NCBI GenBank assembly: GCA_050942875.1
Contig: JBMNOD010000035.1
Span: 1 to 36,629, forward strand
DNA from: JAAZAI01 sp050942875
GTDB lineage: Bacteria; Verrucomicrobiota; Kiritimatiellia; RFP12; UBA3636
Length of the DNA: 36,629 nt
Direction: 5' to 3'
A program made the translations under genes and the position numbers. Shown in pieces: positions 14,880 through 23,157 of this stretch. The notes below the pieces were generated by a model, which made no database searches, was not told the DNA's origin, and saw only the letters and a program-made list of their open reading frames with translations. Position 1 is the first letter of the stretch. The number at the start of each line of letters is the position of its first letter.

Positions 14880-16715
14880 TCACTCAATCGGCTGCCGCCG
14901 ATGGAGCGCGGCGTAGGCGCCGTTGCGGGCGAGGAGTTCGTCGTGGGAGCCGGATTCGACGAGGCGGCCGTTGTCGAGGACGAGGATGACGTCGGCGTCG
15001 CGGATGGTCGAGAGGCGGTGGGCGATGATGAGGCTGGTGCGGCCTTTCATGAGGCGCACCATGGCCTGCTGGATGTGCATTTCCGTGCGGGTGTCGACAT
15101 TGGACGTGGCTTCGTCGAGGATGAGCACGGCGGGGTCGGCGAGCGCGGCGCGGGCGATGGCGAGGAGCTGGCACTGGCCTTGGGAGAGGGCGGTGTCGGC
15201 CTGGTTGAGGCGCGTTTCGTAGCCCTCGGGCAGGCGCTCGATGAAGACGTCCGCATTGGCGAACCTGGCGGCGGCGGCGATCTGCTCGGGCGTGGCGTCG
15301 GGCGTGCCGAAGCCGATGTTTTCGGCCACGGTGCCGGAGAACAGGTGGGTGTCCTGGAGCACGACGGCCATGCAGCTTCGCAGCGAGCGCTTCGTGATTT
15401 CGCGCAGGTTGACGCCGTCGAGGAGGATTCGGCCTTCGTCCGGTTCGTAGAAGCGGGTGAGCAGGTTGATGATCGTCGTCTTGCCGGAGCCGGTTTCGCC
15501 GACGAGGGCGATTTTCTGGCCGGGCTTGACGTGGAGCGAGAAGTCGTGGAGCACGGGCGTGTCGGGGCGGTAGCCGAACTTGACGTTCTCGAAGCGGATG
15601 TCGCCGCGGACGTCCGCGCGATCGATTTCGAGGGCGCCGCAGTCGGGTTCGGACGGCATGTCGAGCAGCGCGAAGACGCGCTCGGCGCCGGCGATGGCGG
15701 ACTGGATCATGTTGAACTGCGAGGCGAGCTGGTTGATGGGGCGCCCGAATTGGCGCGAGTACATCATGAAGGAGATGATGACGCCCACGGTGATGCTCCC
15801 TTGCAGCGCCAGCCAGCCGCCGGCGGCGACGACGAGCAGGAAGGAGAGGTTGTTGACGAGGTTCATCGAGGGGCCCATCAGACCGCCGAGCGATTCCGCC
15901 CGGATGCCGATCCGGCGGAGGTCGCCGGACATGGCGTTGAACGCGGCCTCGACCTGGGATTCGCGGCAGAAGGCCTGCACGACGCGCTGCCCGGTGATCA
16001 TCTCCTCGACGAGGCCGTTGAGCTCGCCGACGACCTTCTGGCGCTGGCGGAAGAGCTTGCGCGAAATGCGCACGATGAGGCGCCCGATGAGAAAGGTGAG
16101 GGGGAGGGTGAGGCATGCCACGAGGGTCATCTTCCAGCTGATCCAGAGCATGAAGCCGAACGTGCCGAGGAGCGTGACGAGCGTGCCGATGAACTGGAGC
16201 ACGCCGGGGCCGAGCGTGTTGGCCACCATGTCGATGTCGTTGGTGAGGCGGCTCATGAACTCGCCGTGCGCCATCGAGTCGAACCGCGCGACGGGAAGCG
16301 ACTGCGCATGGCTGAAGAGCATCCGCCGCATGTCGCGGACGGAGTGGTTGGAGAGGATCGTGGTGCCGTAGCCCTGCGCCACGGCCGCAAGCTGGCCGAG
16401 GACCTGTGCGCCGAAGCCGATGGCCATGACGATGGCGAGACGGCGGAAGTCGACGGGCTTCTGCGTCATGACATCCGTCGCGAGACCCAGCGCCCGGGGC
16501 CAGACGAGGCCGGTGAGCGAGCCGACGGCGAGCGGGATGGCGAGGAGCGCGAGGAAGCGTCGGCGTCCCTTGAGCATGCCGAGGAGGCGCCGCAAGGTGG
16601 CCACGGGGTTCTTGGCGTGTTCGACGGTGGCAAAGTTTGCACGGTGACCGCGGCCGCCGCCGCGGTGGAGGCTCTGCTGGCCCTGGGCGCGGGAGGATGA
16701 TTGTTTACGAGACAT
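14880..16715 (-). CDS. ABC exporter, catalytically complete half-transporter
   Basis: 611 residues from ATG 16715 (MSRKQ), which overlaps the upstream ABC gene by 11 bases; longer upstream starts are inside that gene and give a non-family leader. A six-helix type IV exporter domain (about 50-350) is followed by the nucleotide-binding domain: Walker A GETGSGKT (406-413), signature LSQGQ (510-514), Walker B LILDE with catalytic Glu535, and switch His566 (IIAHRLST). It should pair with the degenerate partner at 16705-18438 as a heterodimeric exporter in the inner membrane. Substrate (drug, lipid or peptide) is unknown. The arginine/glycine-rich N-terminal tail of about 35 residues before the first helix is unusual. 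Confidence 0.88.
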   Translation of the reverse strand: MSRKQSSSRAQGQQSLHRGGGRGHRANFATVEHAKNPVATLRRLLGMLKGRRRFLALLAIPLAVGSLTGLVWPRALGLATDVMTQKPVDFRRLAIVMAIGFGAQVLGQLAAVAQGYGTTILSNHSVRDMRRMLFSHAQSLPVARFDSMAHGEFMSRLTNDIDMVANTLGPGVLQFIGTLVTLLGTFGFMLWISWKMTLVACLTLPLTFLIGRLIVRISRKLFRQRQKVVGELNGLVEEMITGQRVVQAFCRESQVEAAFNAMSGDLRRIGIRAESLGGLMGPSMNLVNNLSFLLVVAAGGWLALQGSITVGVIISFMMYSRQFGRPINQLASQFNMIQSAIAGAERVFALLDMPSEPDCGALEIDRADVRGDIRFENVKFGYRPDTPVLHDFSLHVKPGQKIALVGETGSGKTTIINLLTRFYEPDEGRILLDGVNLREITKRSLRSCMAVVLQDTHLFSGTVAENIGFGTPDATPEQIAAAARFANADVFIERLPEGYETRLNQADTALSQGQCQLLAIARAALADPAVLILDEATSNVDTRTEMHIQQAMVRLMKGRTSLIIAHRLSTIRDADVILVLDNGRLVESGSHDELLARNGAYAALHRRQPIE

Positions 16716-18438
16716 GGCCCGCTCCCTCCAAGGCGTTCTGGGAATCGCAGATGTCGCGGTACGACGCGCTCGTCTTGAGCAGCTCCTCATGAGGCCCAAG
16801 GGCGGCGATCGTGTTGTTTTCGAGCAGTGCGATGCGGTCGGCATCCGTGACGGAGCTGATTCGCTGGGCGATCTTGATGACCGTCATGCCTTTCATTTCG
16901 ACGCGCAGGGCGTCCTGGATGCGTGCCTCGGTGATGACGTCGACCGCCGAGGTGCTGTCGTCGAGAATGAGCACCTTGGGTTTTTTGAGCAGTGCTCGCG
17001 CGATGGCGATGCGCTGTTTCTGGCCGCCCGAGAGCGACACGCCGCCTTGGGCGATCTCGGTGTCGTAGCCATCCGTGAACGACATGATGAAGCCGTCGGC
17101 GCCGGCGATGCGGGCGACATGGCGGACGTCGTCGTCGGAGGCATGGTCGTCGCCCCAGCGGATGTTTTCGGCGATGGTGCCGGTGAAGAGGCGGGTGTCC
17201 TGCATGACGAAGCCGATGGCGCCGCGCAGGGCTCCAAGGGAATACTCGCGCACGTTGCGTCCGCCCACGAGCACGTCGCCCTCGATCGCGTCGTAGAATC
17301 GCGGGACGAGGTTGGCGAACGATGTCTTGCCGGCGCCGGTGGCGCCCATGATGGCGAGGTGCTCGCCGTCGCGGATGTCGAGGGTGATGCCGTGCAGCAC
17401 GGGGTCGCCTGCGGCTCCGGGATAGCGGAAGGCGACGTTGCGGAACTCGACCGATCCATCCCGGGGCGGGGTTTCGACACCGCCGCCGCGAATGGAGGGC
17501 GTGGTGTCGAAGACTTCGACGATGCGGCGGGCGGAGACGATGGCGCGCGAGAAGTGCATCACGTGGAAGCTCGTGATGATCAGCGACATCATGACTTGCG
17601 TGGCGTAGTTGAGGATGGCGGCGACTTCGCCGATTTGGATCAAGTCGCGATCGACGTCGCGTGCGGCGACGAAGATGATCGCGACGACGGTGAGGTGCTG
17701 GACGAGGCTGAGCATCGGGCCGAGCGTGACCATGATCTTGCCGGTCGTGACGCTTGTGTCGGTGAGGCGGATGTTGGCGTCGTCGAAGCGTTCGCGCTCC
17801 TGGTCCTCGTTGGCGAAGGCCTTGACGACGCGGATGCCGGTGAGGTTCTCCTGCATGACGGCGTTGAGGTCGTCGATGCGTTGCTGCATCCGCTCGAACT
17901 GGGGGCGCATCTGGCCGATCTTCCAGACGACGAGGCCGGCGAGCACGGGCGCCGCGAACAGCAGCGGGACGGCGATGCGCGGGTTCGTCGTGATCACGAG
18001 GTAGATGCTGCCGAGGAGCAGGAGCGGGGAGCGGATGAGCATGCGCGTGATCATGATGACCACATGCTGCATGACGTGGACGTCGTTGAGGAGGCGGGTG
18101 ATGAGCGAACCGGTGGTGAACTTGTCGGTCTCGGCGAAGGAAAAGCTCTGGATGTGGCGGAAGAGGCGTCGGCGCAGGTCGTCGCCGAAGGAGAGCGCGG
18201 CGCGGCTGGACGCGAGCGTGCAGCCGTAGCCTCCGAGCAGGCCGATGAAGGCGAAGAGGAGCATGCGAAAGCCGTAATGGTAGATCGCGGACTGGTCGGC
18301 CAGGGTGATGCCTTCGTCGACGATGCGGCTCATGAGCTTGGGCTGCATGAGGTCCATGGAGACCTCGACCATCATCGCCACTGGCGCGAGGACGAGCCAG
18401 AGGGCTTGGGGACGGAGCAGGCGGGCGAGGCGGCGCAT
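16705..18438 (-). CDS. ABC exporter, degenerate half-transporter
   Basis: 577 residues, with an exporter membrane domain (about 1-310) and nucleotide-binding domain. Walker A GATGAGKT (365-372) and signature LSGGQ (469-473) are intact, but the catalytic Glu after Walker B is Asp494 (ILDDSTSAVD) and the switch His is Gln525 (IKIAQRISS). This is the known pattern of the inactive-site subunit of heterodimeric exporters such as TM287/288. Its canonical signature completes the active site of the partner encoded next. It starts 2 bases after nadK stops and overlaps the next gene by 11 bases, so the three genes form one transcription unit. Confidence 0.9.
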   Translation of the reverse strand: MRRLARLLRPQALWLVLAPVAMMVEVSMDLMQPKLMSRIVDEGITLADQSAIYHYGFRMLLFAFIGLLGGYGCTLASSRAALSFGDDLRRRLFRHIQSFSFAETDKFTTGSLITRLLNDVHVMQHVVIMITRMLIRSPLLLLGSIYLVITTNPRIAVPLLFAAPVLAGLVVWKIGQMRPQFERMQQRIDDLNAVMQENLTGIRVVKAFANEDQERERFDDANIRLTDTSVTTGKIMVTLGPMLSLVQHLTVVAIIFVAARDVDRDLIQIGEVAAILNYATQVMMSLIITSFHVMHFSRAIVSARRIVEVFDTTPSIRGGGVETPPRDGSVEFRNVAFRYPGAAGDPVLHGITLDIRDGEHLAIMGATGAGKTSFANLVPRFYDAIEGDVLVGGRNVREYSLGALRGAIGFVMQDTRLFTGTIAENIRWGDDHASDDDVRHVARIAGADGFIMSFTDGYDTEIAQGGVSLSGGQKQRIAIARALLKKPKVLILDDSTSAVDVITEARIQDALRVEMKGMTVIKIAQRISSVTDADRIALLENNTIAALGPHEELLKTSASYRDICDSQNALEGAGHVS

Positions 18439-18440
18439 GG

Positions 18441-19259
18441 TCAGGGAATCAAGGCGCCGCTCCAGTTGAGCTTGCGCCGCAGGGTTTCAAAGTCGTTGTG
18501 GTCGGGGAGCATGACGAGGAGCGCCTTGCGCCTGGCCAGGCGGATGTCGACGCGGTCGCCGGTGGAAAGGGAGGCGCAGACCTGGCCGTCGGCGCTGAAG
18601 CTCAGCGCCGTCTGGGCGCGGAGGATGCGCAGCGTGACGCGCGCCTTGTCCGGCAGCACGAGCGGGCGCGAGGTCAGCGTGTGGGGGCAGATGACGTTGA
18701 TGCCGATGGCTTCGGCGTCCGGCATGATGATCGGGCCGCCGGCGGAGAGCGAGTAGGCCGTGCTGCCGGTGGGCGTGGAGACGATCAGCCCGTCGCAGAG
18801 GAACGTCGTCACGTCGATGTCGTCCACGGCGAGGCCGATGCCGGCGATGCGGCCGGTGTCGCTGCGCATGGCGACGAGGTCGTTGAGGGCGAAGACGGGC
18901 GTCCCGACGGGGCGGCCGTCGGAATCGAGGCAACACGCTTCGAGCAGGCTCCGGCGCGTGACCTGGTATTGGTCGTCGAGCAGCGACTGGAGGACGCGTT
19001 CGAGGTCGTCGAGACCGGCGCAGGTCAGGTAGCCGAGGGAGCCGATGTTGATGTTGACGAGCGGGACGCGCAAATCCGGCACGGTGTGAACGGCGCGGAG
19101 CACCGAGCCGTCGCCGCCGAGCACGAGATGGAAGTCGGGCGTGTCGGCGGCGCCTTCCGGCAGGATGTCGATGCCGAGCTTTTCGCACGTTTGGCGGAGC
19201 TTCTGCACGGCGGCTTGCGTCCCGGCGATCGTTTCGTTGGTGATGACGCTGATTTTCAT
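18441..19259 (-). CDS. nadK: NAD kinase
   Basis: 272 residues, normal length. VLGGDGSVLRA (Gly-Gly-Asp-Gly at 48-51) is the NAD/diacylglycerol-kinase fold motif, NINIGSLGYLT follows, and LIVSTPTGSTAYSLSAGGPI is the NAD-binding signature. It phosphorylates NAD to NADP in the cytoplasm. The gene lies 3 bases after the ExoD-family gene and 2 bases before the ABC gene, so its expression depends on the promoter in front of the ExoD gene. Confidence 0.95.
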   Translation of the reverse strand: MKISVITNETIAGTQAAVQKLRQTCEKLGIDILPEGAADTPDFHLVLGGDGSVLRAVHTVPDLRVPLVNINIGSLGYLTCAGLDDLERVLQSLLDDQYQVTRRSLLEACCLDSDGRPVGTPVFALNDLVAMRSDTGRIAGIGLAVDDIDVTTFLCDGLIVSTPTGSTAYSLSAGGPIIMPDAEAIGINVICPHTLTSRPLVLPDKARVTLRILRAQTALSFSADGQVCASLSTGDRVDIRLARRKALLVMLPDHNDFETLRRKLNWSGALIP

Positions 19260-19262
19260 GGT

Positions 19263-19961
19263 TTAGCCGAACAGTTTGTCCCAAAGCGCCTTGAAATTGA
19301 GCGAGCCGACGAGGAAGAACGCGAGGAAGACGAGAATGGCGAAGTAGAGCATCGTGACGAGGTTCATGATGTGTCCGAGCAGCACGCACAGGCCGTCGCG
19401 CTGGAGCAGCCCGATGCAGAGCAGCAGCACGGCGATGGCCGGCAATGTGTTGCTGAAGGGGATGAGGCCGAACGGCGCCATGAGCAGCACGGCGCCGAGG
19501 ACGATGCCGAAGCTGTTGAACAGCTCGACCGGGCCTGACGCCAGAAAGCGCTGATGACGCCCCGGCTTGCTGACCTTTTCCAGGCGATGAAGCCACGAGC
19601 TGCCTTGCTTCAAGGCGGCCTTCACCTTGTCGGCGGCGAGTTCGCGGCCTGCCACGGATTTGGGGAGCCACAGCTTGCGCTGGAGGCAGCGGCTGATGCC
19701 GCCCAGCAGGATCGCCGCGCCGAAGACGGTGCTGACGCCGGGAATCGACACCGGCACGAGGAAGATGATGCAGAGCAACGCGCTGAGCATCAGGATGCTT
19801 TCGTCGCCGATGCGGTCGCGGATGTCGGCCACCGAGACCGAGTCGGTCGGCAGGTCTTCGATGACGGCGTCGAGCTTGTCGGCGATGGTCGCTTCCACGG
19901 CGACGACGGGGTCGTCGTCGCGCTTGAGGTTTTCTTGGAGATTGTCGGGATTTTCTGGCAT
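19263..19961 (-). CDS. ExoD-family exopolysaccharide synthesis membrane protein
   Basis: 232 residues. After an acidic N-terminal about 45 residues comes the ExoD-family pattern: GDESILMLSALLCIIFLVPVSIPGVSTVFGAAILLGG, then a soluble segment (LWLPKSV...), then two to three hydrophobic helices to the C-terminus. ExoD was described in Rhizobium as affecting exopolysaccharide production and alkali tolerance; the biochemical function is not established. First gene of the minus-strand unit with nadK and the two ABC genes. The ribosome-binding site is weak (GAG about 10 bases before ATG 19961). Confidence 0.82.
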   Translation of the reverse strand: MPENPDNLQENLKRDDDPVVAVEATIADKLDAVIEDLPTDSVSVADIRDRIGDESILMLSALLCIIFLVPVSIPGVSTVFGAAILLGGISRCLQRKLWLPKSVAGRELAADKVKAALKQGSSWLHRLEKVSKPGRHQRFLASGPVELFNSFGIVLGAVLLMAPFGLIPFSNTLPAIAVLLLCIGLLQRDGLCVLLGHIMNLVTMLYFAILVFLAFFLVGSLNFKALWDKLFG

Positions 19962-20013
19962 GTTGATTGTCTCGTCATCGCATCAAGAGCGATTGCAGGT
20001 AAATGCAAGTCCT

Positions 20014-20042
20014 ATTGTAGCGAAACAAACGCTTGACGACAA
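20014..20042 (-). promoter_or_regulatory. Promoter of the exoD-nadK-ABC unit
   Basis: Minus strand TTGTCG (20037-20042), 17-base spacer, TACAAT (20014-20019). It is divergent from the promoter at 20080, with 37 bases between the two -35 boxes. Confidence 0.65.
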
Positions 20043-20046
20043 GCAG

Positions 20047-20070
20047 TCGCAATCGATTGCCCGCGATTGC
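20047..20070. promoter_or_regulatory. Possible operator between divergent promoters
   Basis: The perfect 12-base palindrome GCAATCGATTGC (20049-20060) is followed by another GCGATTGC (20063-20070). A further CGATTGC lies at 19990-19996 in the exoD leader. The palindrome sits between the two -35 boxes, a good place for a regulator of both units. No regulator gene is adjacent, so this is an inference. Confidence 0.4.
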
Positions 20071-20079
20071 AATTCTCGA

Positions 20080-20109
20080 TTGACAGACTGGCGGATGTTG
20101 TGCGATACT
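20080..20109 (+). promoter_or_regulatory. Promoter of the radical SAM-yebC-ndk group
   Basis: TTGACA (20080-20085), 18-base spacer ending in TTGTGC, then GATACT (20104-20109). Confidence 0.6.
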
Positions 20110-20152
20110 TCTGCACTTCCAATCGACTTAACGCCTTAATAACCTTGTATCT

Positions 20153-21138
20153 ATGAAAGAGCTGCTCAAGTGTGTTCTCTGCCCGCGCATGTGCTCGGCC
20201 GACAGGCTGGCTGGCGAGCTTGGGCATTGCCGCGCCGGAGCACAGGTCAAGGTCTTTCGCTGGGGGCCGCACCACGGAGAAGAACCGCCACTTTCCGGCG
20301 TCAACGGATCTGGGGCGGTTTTTTTTCGCACTGCACGCTGGGTTGCCTTTATTGCCAGAACCATCCTTGGAGCGCCGGGGGCGCGGGCGAGGGGGTGAGC
20401 GTGGAGCGGTTGGCGGAAATCCTCGTCGAACTGGCGGAAGCGGGATGCCACAATTGGAATCTGGTCACGCCGGGGCCGTGGCTGCCGTTCATTCGCGCGG
20501 CGGCTGCGCAAGCGCGTGCGCGGGGCGTTTCGCTGCCTTTCGTCTACAACACCAGCGGCTACGAGCGCGTCGAGGTTGCCGAGGCGTTTCACGACTTGAT
20601 CGATGTGGCGCTCGTGGATCTGCGCTATGCGACGTCGGACGTCGCTCGCGAAGGGTCGTCGGCGCCGGACTATCCGGATCAGGCGCGGCGCTTTCTGCGC
20701 TGGGCCTGGGACCGCGCCGGGCCGTTGCACGTGGATGACGACGGTGTGGCGACTTGCGGGACGATCGTGCGGATTCTCGTGTTGCCGGGTCATGCCGACG
20801 AGGCGATTGCGAACCTCGAATGGATGGCGGACGCGATAGGCACGGATGTGCATTTGAGCGTGATGTCGCAGTACACGCCCGTCCATGCGGCGGCGATGCG
20901 CCCCGGGTGGGATCGCGTCATCACGGAGGCGGAGTACGCCGTCGTCGTGGATGCGGTCGACCATCTCGGCTTCGCGAATGGATGGATCCAAGAATTTGGT
21001 GCCTGCGCACCTGATGACGGGCTTCTTGGTTGCAACATGCAGCCCGGGGCCGGCGTCGCTGGGGCGGGTCGATGCGCAGAGGCGCGTCTTTTCAAAACAG
21101 AAACAACAACAGGAGCGACCTGCCACGCGGCGGGATGA
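20153..21138 (+). CDS. PflX-like radical SAM protein, frameshifted at a T8 run
   Basis: The protein starts in one frame (CVLCPRMCSADRLAGELGHC...HHGEEPPLSGVNGSGAVFF) and continues in another (SHCTLGCLYCQNHPWS...), joined at the run of eight T at 20319-20326. A -1 shift there, or a ninth T, restores the family sequence GSG-FFSHCTLGCLYCQN with the CxxxCxxC iron-sulfur cluster motif, giving about 328 residues. The family is related to pyruvate-formate-lyase activating enzymes; its substrate is unknown. The tail after GWIQEF (about 45 residues) looks non-homologous. The run may be a sequencing error, an inactivating slip, or a site of transcriptional or ribosomal slippage. No clear ribosome-binding site precedes ATG 20153. 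Confidence 0.75.
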
Positions 21139-21178
21139 ACTCAACGGCGGCCGAGTCCGCCAGACAAGGAAGAACACG

Positions 21179-21940
21179 ATGAGTGGTCATAGCAAATGGG
21201 CGACAATCAAGCATAAAAAGGGCGCGGCGGATGCCAAGCGCGGCAAGATGTTCAGCAAGCTTGCCAAGGAAATCACGCTTGCCGCCAAGTCGAACGGCGA
21301 TCCGGCGACGAACCCGTCGCTTCGCACGCTGGTCCAGAAGGCCAAGGGCATCAACATGCCCAACGACAACATCGACAAGGCGATCAAAAAGGGCACGGGC
21401 GAGATCGTGGCCGATCAGCTTGAGGAGATCATGTACGAGGGCTACGCGGCGGGTGGCATCGGCCTGATGGTCAGCGTGCTGACCGACAACAAGAACCGCG
21501 CCGCCGCCGAAGTCGGCCATATCTTCCGGCGCAACAATTCGGAATTCGCCGCGCGTGGCGCCGTCTCCCGCAACTTCGAGCGTCGCGGCCAGATCATCGT
21601 CGAAAAGGACGCCGCCGAGGAGGACAAGCTCATGGAGATCGTCCTCGAAGCCGGCGCCGACGACATGATCACCGACGAGAACGGCTACGAGATTCTCACC
21701 CAGCCTTCGGACTACCAGGCGGTGGAAACGGCGATCGAGAATGCGGAGATCCCCACGGTCAGCTCCGAAATCGCCTTCCTGCCGATGGTGCAGAAGGAAG
21801 TCACCGAGCTCGACAAGGTCAAGGCGCTGTTCCGCTTCGTCGAAGCGCTCGAAGACAACGAAGACGTCCAGAACGTCTATCACGATGCGGACATCAGCGA
21901 CGAGCTGATGGCCCAATACGAAGAAGCGTCCGACAAGTAG
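21179..21940 (+). CDS. yebC: YebC/TACO1-family translational or transcriptional regulator
   Basis: 253 residues starting MSGHSKWATIKHKKGAADAKRGK, the invariant family N-terminus, followed by RNNSEFAARGAVSRNFERRG-type motifs and a C-terminal helical region. Length is normal. The family has been linked both to DNA-binding regulation and to relief of ribosome stalling at proline runs. AAGGA lies about 9 bases before ATG 21179. It follows the radical SAM gene by 40 bases. Confidence 0.95.
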   Translation: MSGHSKWATIKHKKGAADAKRGKMFSKLAKEITLAAKSNGDPATNPSLRTLVQKAKGINMPNDNIDKAIKKGTGEIVADQLEEIMYEGYAAGGIGLMVSVLTDNKNRAAAEVGHIFRRNNSEFAARGAVSRNFERRGQIIVEKDAAEEDKLMEIVLEAGADDMITDENGYEILTQPSDYQAVETAIENAEIPTVSSEIAFLPMVQKEVTELDKVKALFRFVEALEDNEDVQNVYHDADISDELMAQYEEASDK

Positions 21941-21957
21941 TCATTCCGACCGGCGAT

Positions 21958-21980
21958 CGCCCCGGGGCACCCCCGGGGCG
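21958..21980. other. Strong GC hairpin between yebC and ndk
   Basis: CGCCCCGGGG-cac-CCCCGGGGCG, a perfect 10-bp stem with a 3-base loop, 18 bases after the yebC stop and 35 before ndk. No U-tract follows, so it may attenuate or protect RNA ends rather than terminate. Confidence 0.6.
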
Positions 21981-22014
21981 ACGGAGTCTGTCACCTTCAA
22001 AAAGGAGCTCGTAC

Positions 22015-23157
22015 ATGAACGAACTGGCGTATGTGCTGATCAATCCCTATTCCATCCGAAAGTCCCGGACGGGCGGCATTCTGACCCGTTATCTGGGTCG
22101 GACGGATCTCCGTCTCGTCTCGGCGCGGATGTTTGGTCCGAGTCGCGAGATGGCCGAGCGCTATGCGGACGCCGTGCGCGACCGTTGCGATGGCGTGCCG
22201 GAGATCGACAAGCTCATCGCCGACTACGTCATGAAGGAGTATGCGCCGAACAAGCCGACCGGTCGTCCGCACCGCTGCATGTGCTTGCTTTTCGAAGGCG
22301 AGGACGCGATCCGCAAGATTTGGGAAGTCACCGGCAGCGTGACGTTGCGGTGGGGTTGCGGCCAGACGGTGCGCGAAACGTATGGCGACTACATCCAGGA
22401 CGCCTCGGGCACGGTGACGTATTTCGAGCCGGCCGTGCTGGTGGGGCCGACGAAGGAGTTCGTTCAAAAGACGTTGCGCATCATTGGCGAGCACATCCCG
22501 ACGGATTCCGGGCTGGTCAACACGCATGGCCTGGAGCAGACGCTTGTGATGCTCAAACCCGACAACTTCCAGCGTCCGTCGTTGCGCGTCGGCAACATCA
22601 TCGACCTCTTGTCGTCGTCGGGGCTTCGGATTGTCGCGGTCAAGAAGTTCTCGATGACCGTTGCGCAGGCCGAACGTTTCTACGGTCCGGTGGTGCAGTC
22701 GCTCGAATCGAAGTTCCCGATTTTCGGCGCCTCCCGCGTGGCCAACGCCGTTTCCCGCGAGCTGGGCATCGAGGTGACCGGGGAAGAGGCGGAGTCGTTC
22801 TGCCGGGCGATCGCCCCGAAGTTTGCTCGGGATCAGTTTGAGATGATCGTGGAGTTCATGACAGGCTACAAGCCTTCCGCGGTGCTGGAGAGCGAGAAGC
22901 CCTTCCGCGCCGGCGCGGACAGCCTCGCGCTGATTTACGAAGGCGAGAACGCCATCGCCAAGATTCGCGACATCCTGGGCGCCACGGATCCGCTCAAGGC
23001 GCGTCCTGGCTCCATCCGCCGTGAATTTGGAACGAACGTCATGGTCAACGCCGCCCATGCCTCGGATTCGGCGGAAAACGCCAGGCGGGAGATGACGATC
23101 ATCGACATCCACGGCGACAACATGACTCCGTACATCAAGAAATACTGCTATGAATAA
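22015..23157 (+). CDS. ndk: Double-domain nucleoside-diphosphate kinase
   Basis: 380 residues, more than twice the usual about 140. The C-terminal part (about 172-370) has the NDK motifs TLVMLKPDNFQ, PGSIRREFG and NAAHASDSAENARREM with catalytic His348. The N-terminal part starts with a similar strand (LAYVLINPYSIRKSRTGGILTRYL) and repeats the layout LFEGEDAIRKIWEVTG, comparable to LIYEGENAIAKIRDILG in the second half, but has no NxxHGSDS motif, so it is a probable inactive duplicate. The enzyme balances NTP pools. AAGGAG lies 8 bases before ATG 22015. The stop overlaps the next start by 8 bases, indicating coupling with the aminotransferase. Confidence 0.82.
   Translation: MNELAYVLINPYSIRKSRTGGILTRYLGRTDLRLVSARMFGPSREMAERYADAVRDRCDGVPEIDKLIADYVMKEYAPNKPTGRPHRCMCLLFEGEDAIRKIWEVTGSVTLRWGCGQTVRETYGDYIQDASGTVTYFEPAVLVGPTKEFVQKTLRIIGEHIPTDSGLVNTHGLEQTLVMLKPDNFQRPSLRVGNIIDLLSSSGLRIVAVKKFSMTVAQAERFYGPVVQSLESKFPIFGASRVANAVSRELGIEVTGEEAESFCRAIAPKFARDQFEMIVEFMTGYKPSAVLESEKPFRAGADSLALIYEGENAIAKIRDILGATDPLKARPGSIRREFGTNVMVNAAHASDSAENARREMTIIDIHGDNMTPYIKKYCYE

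Noticed and set aside
16716..16844. Longer start for the second ABC subunit
   Set aside because: The added 43 residues overlap the coding region of the first subunit and are not family-like; ATG 16715 gives normal overlap.
14097..18756. Very long open frames antisense to the ABC genes (and similarly opposite paaK, the large glycosidase, nadK, gdhA, glxK and the esterase)
   Set aside because: They are rich in Arg/Ala/Gly/Asp without family motifs and lie exactly opposite well-recognised genes; such open frames are expected at this GC content.
20153..21138. Two separate small genes instead of one frameshifted radical SAM gene
   Set aside because: The two frames together give one continuous conserved family sequence, and neither half alone has a complete iron-sulfur and core region.
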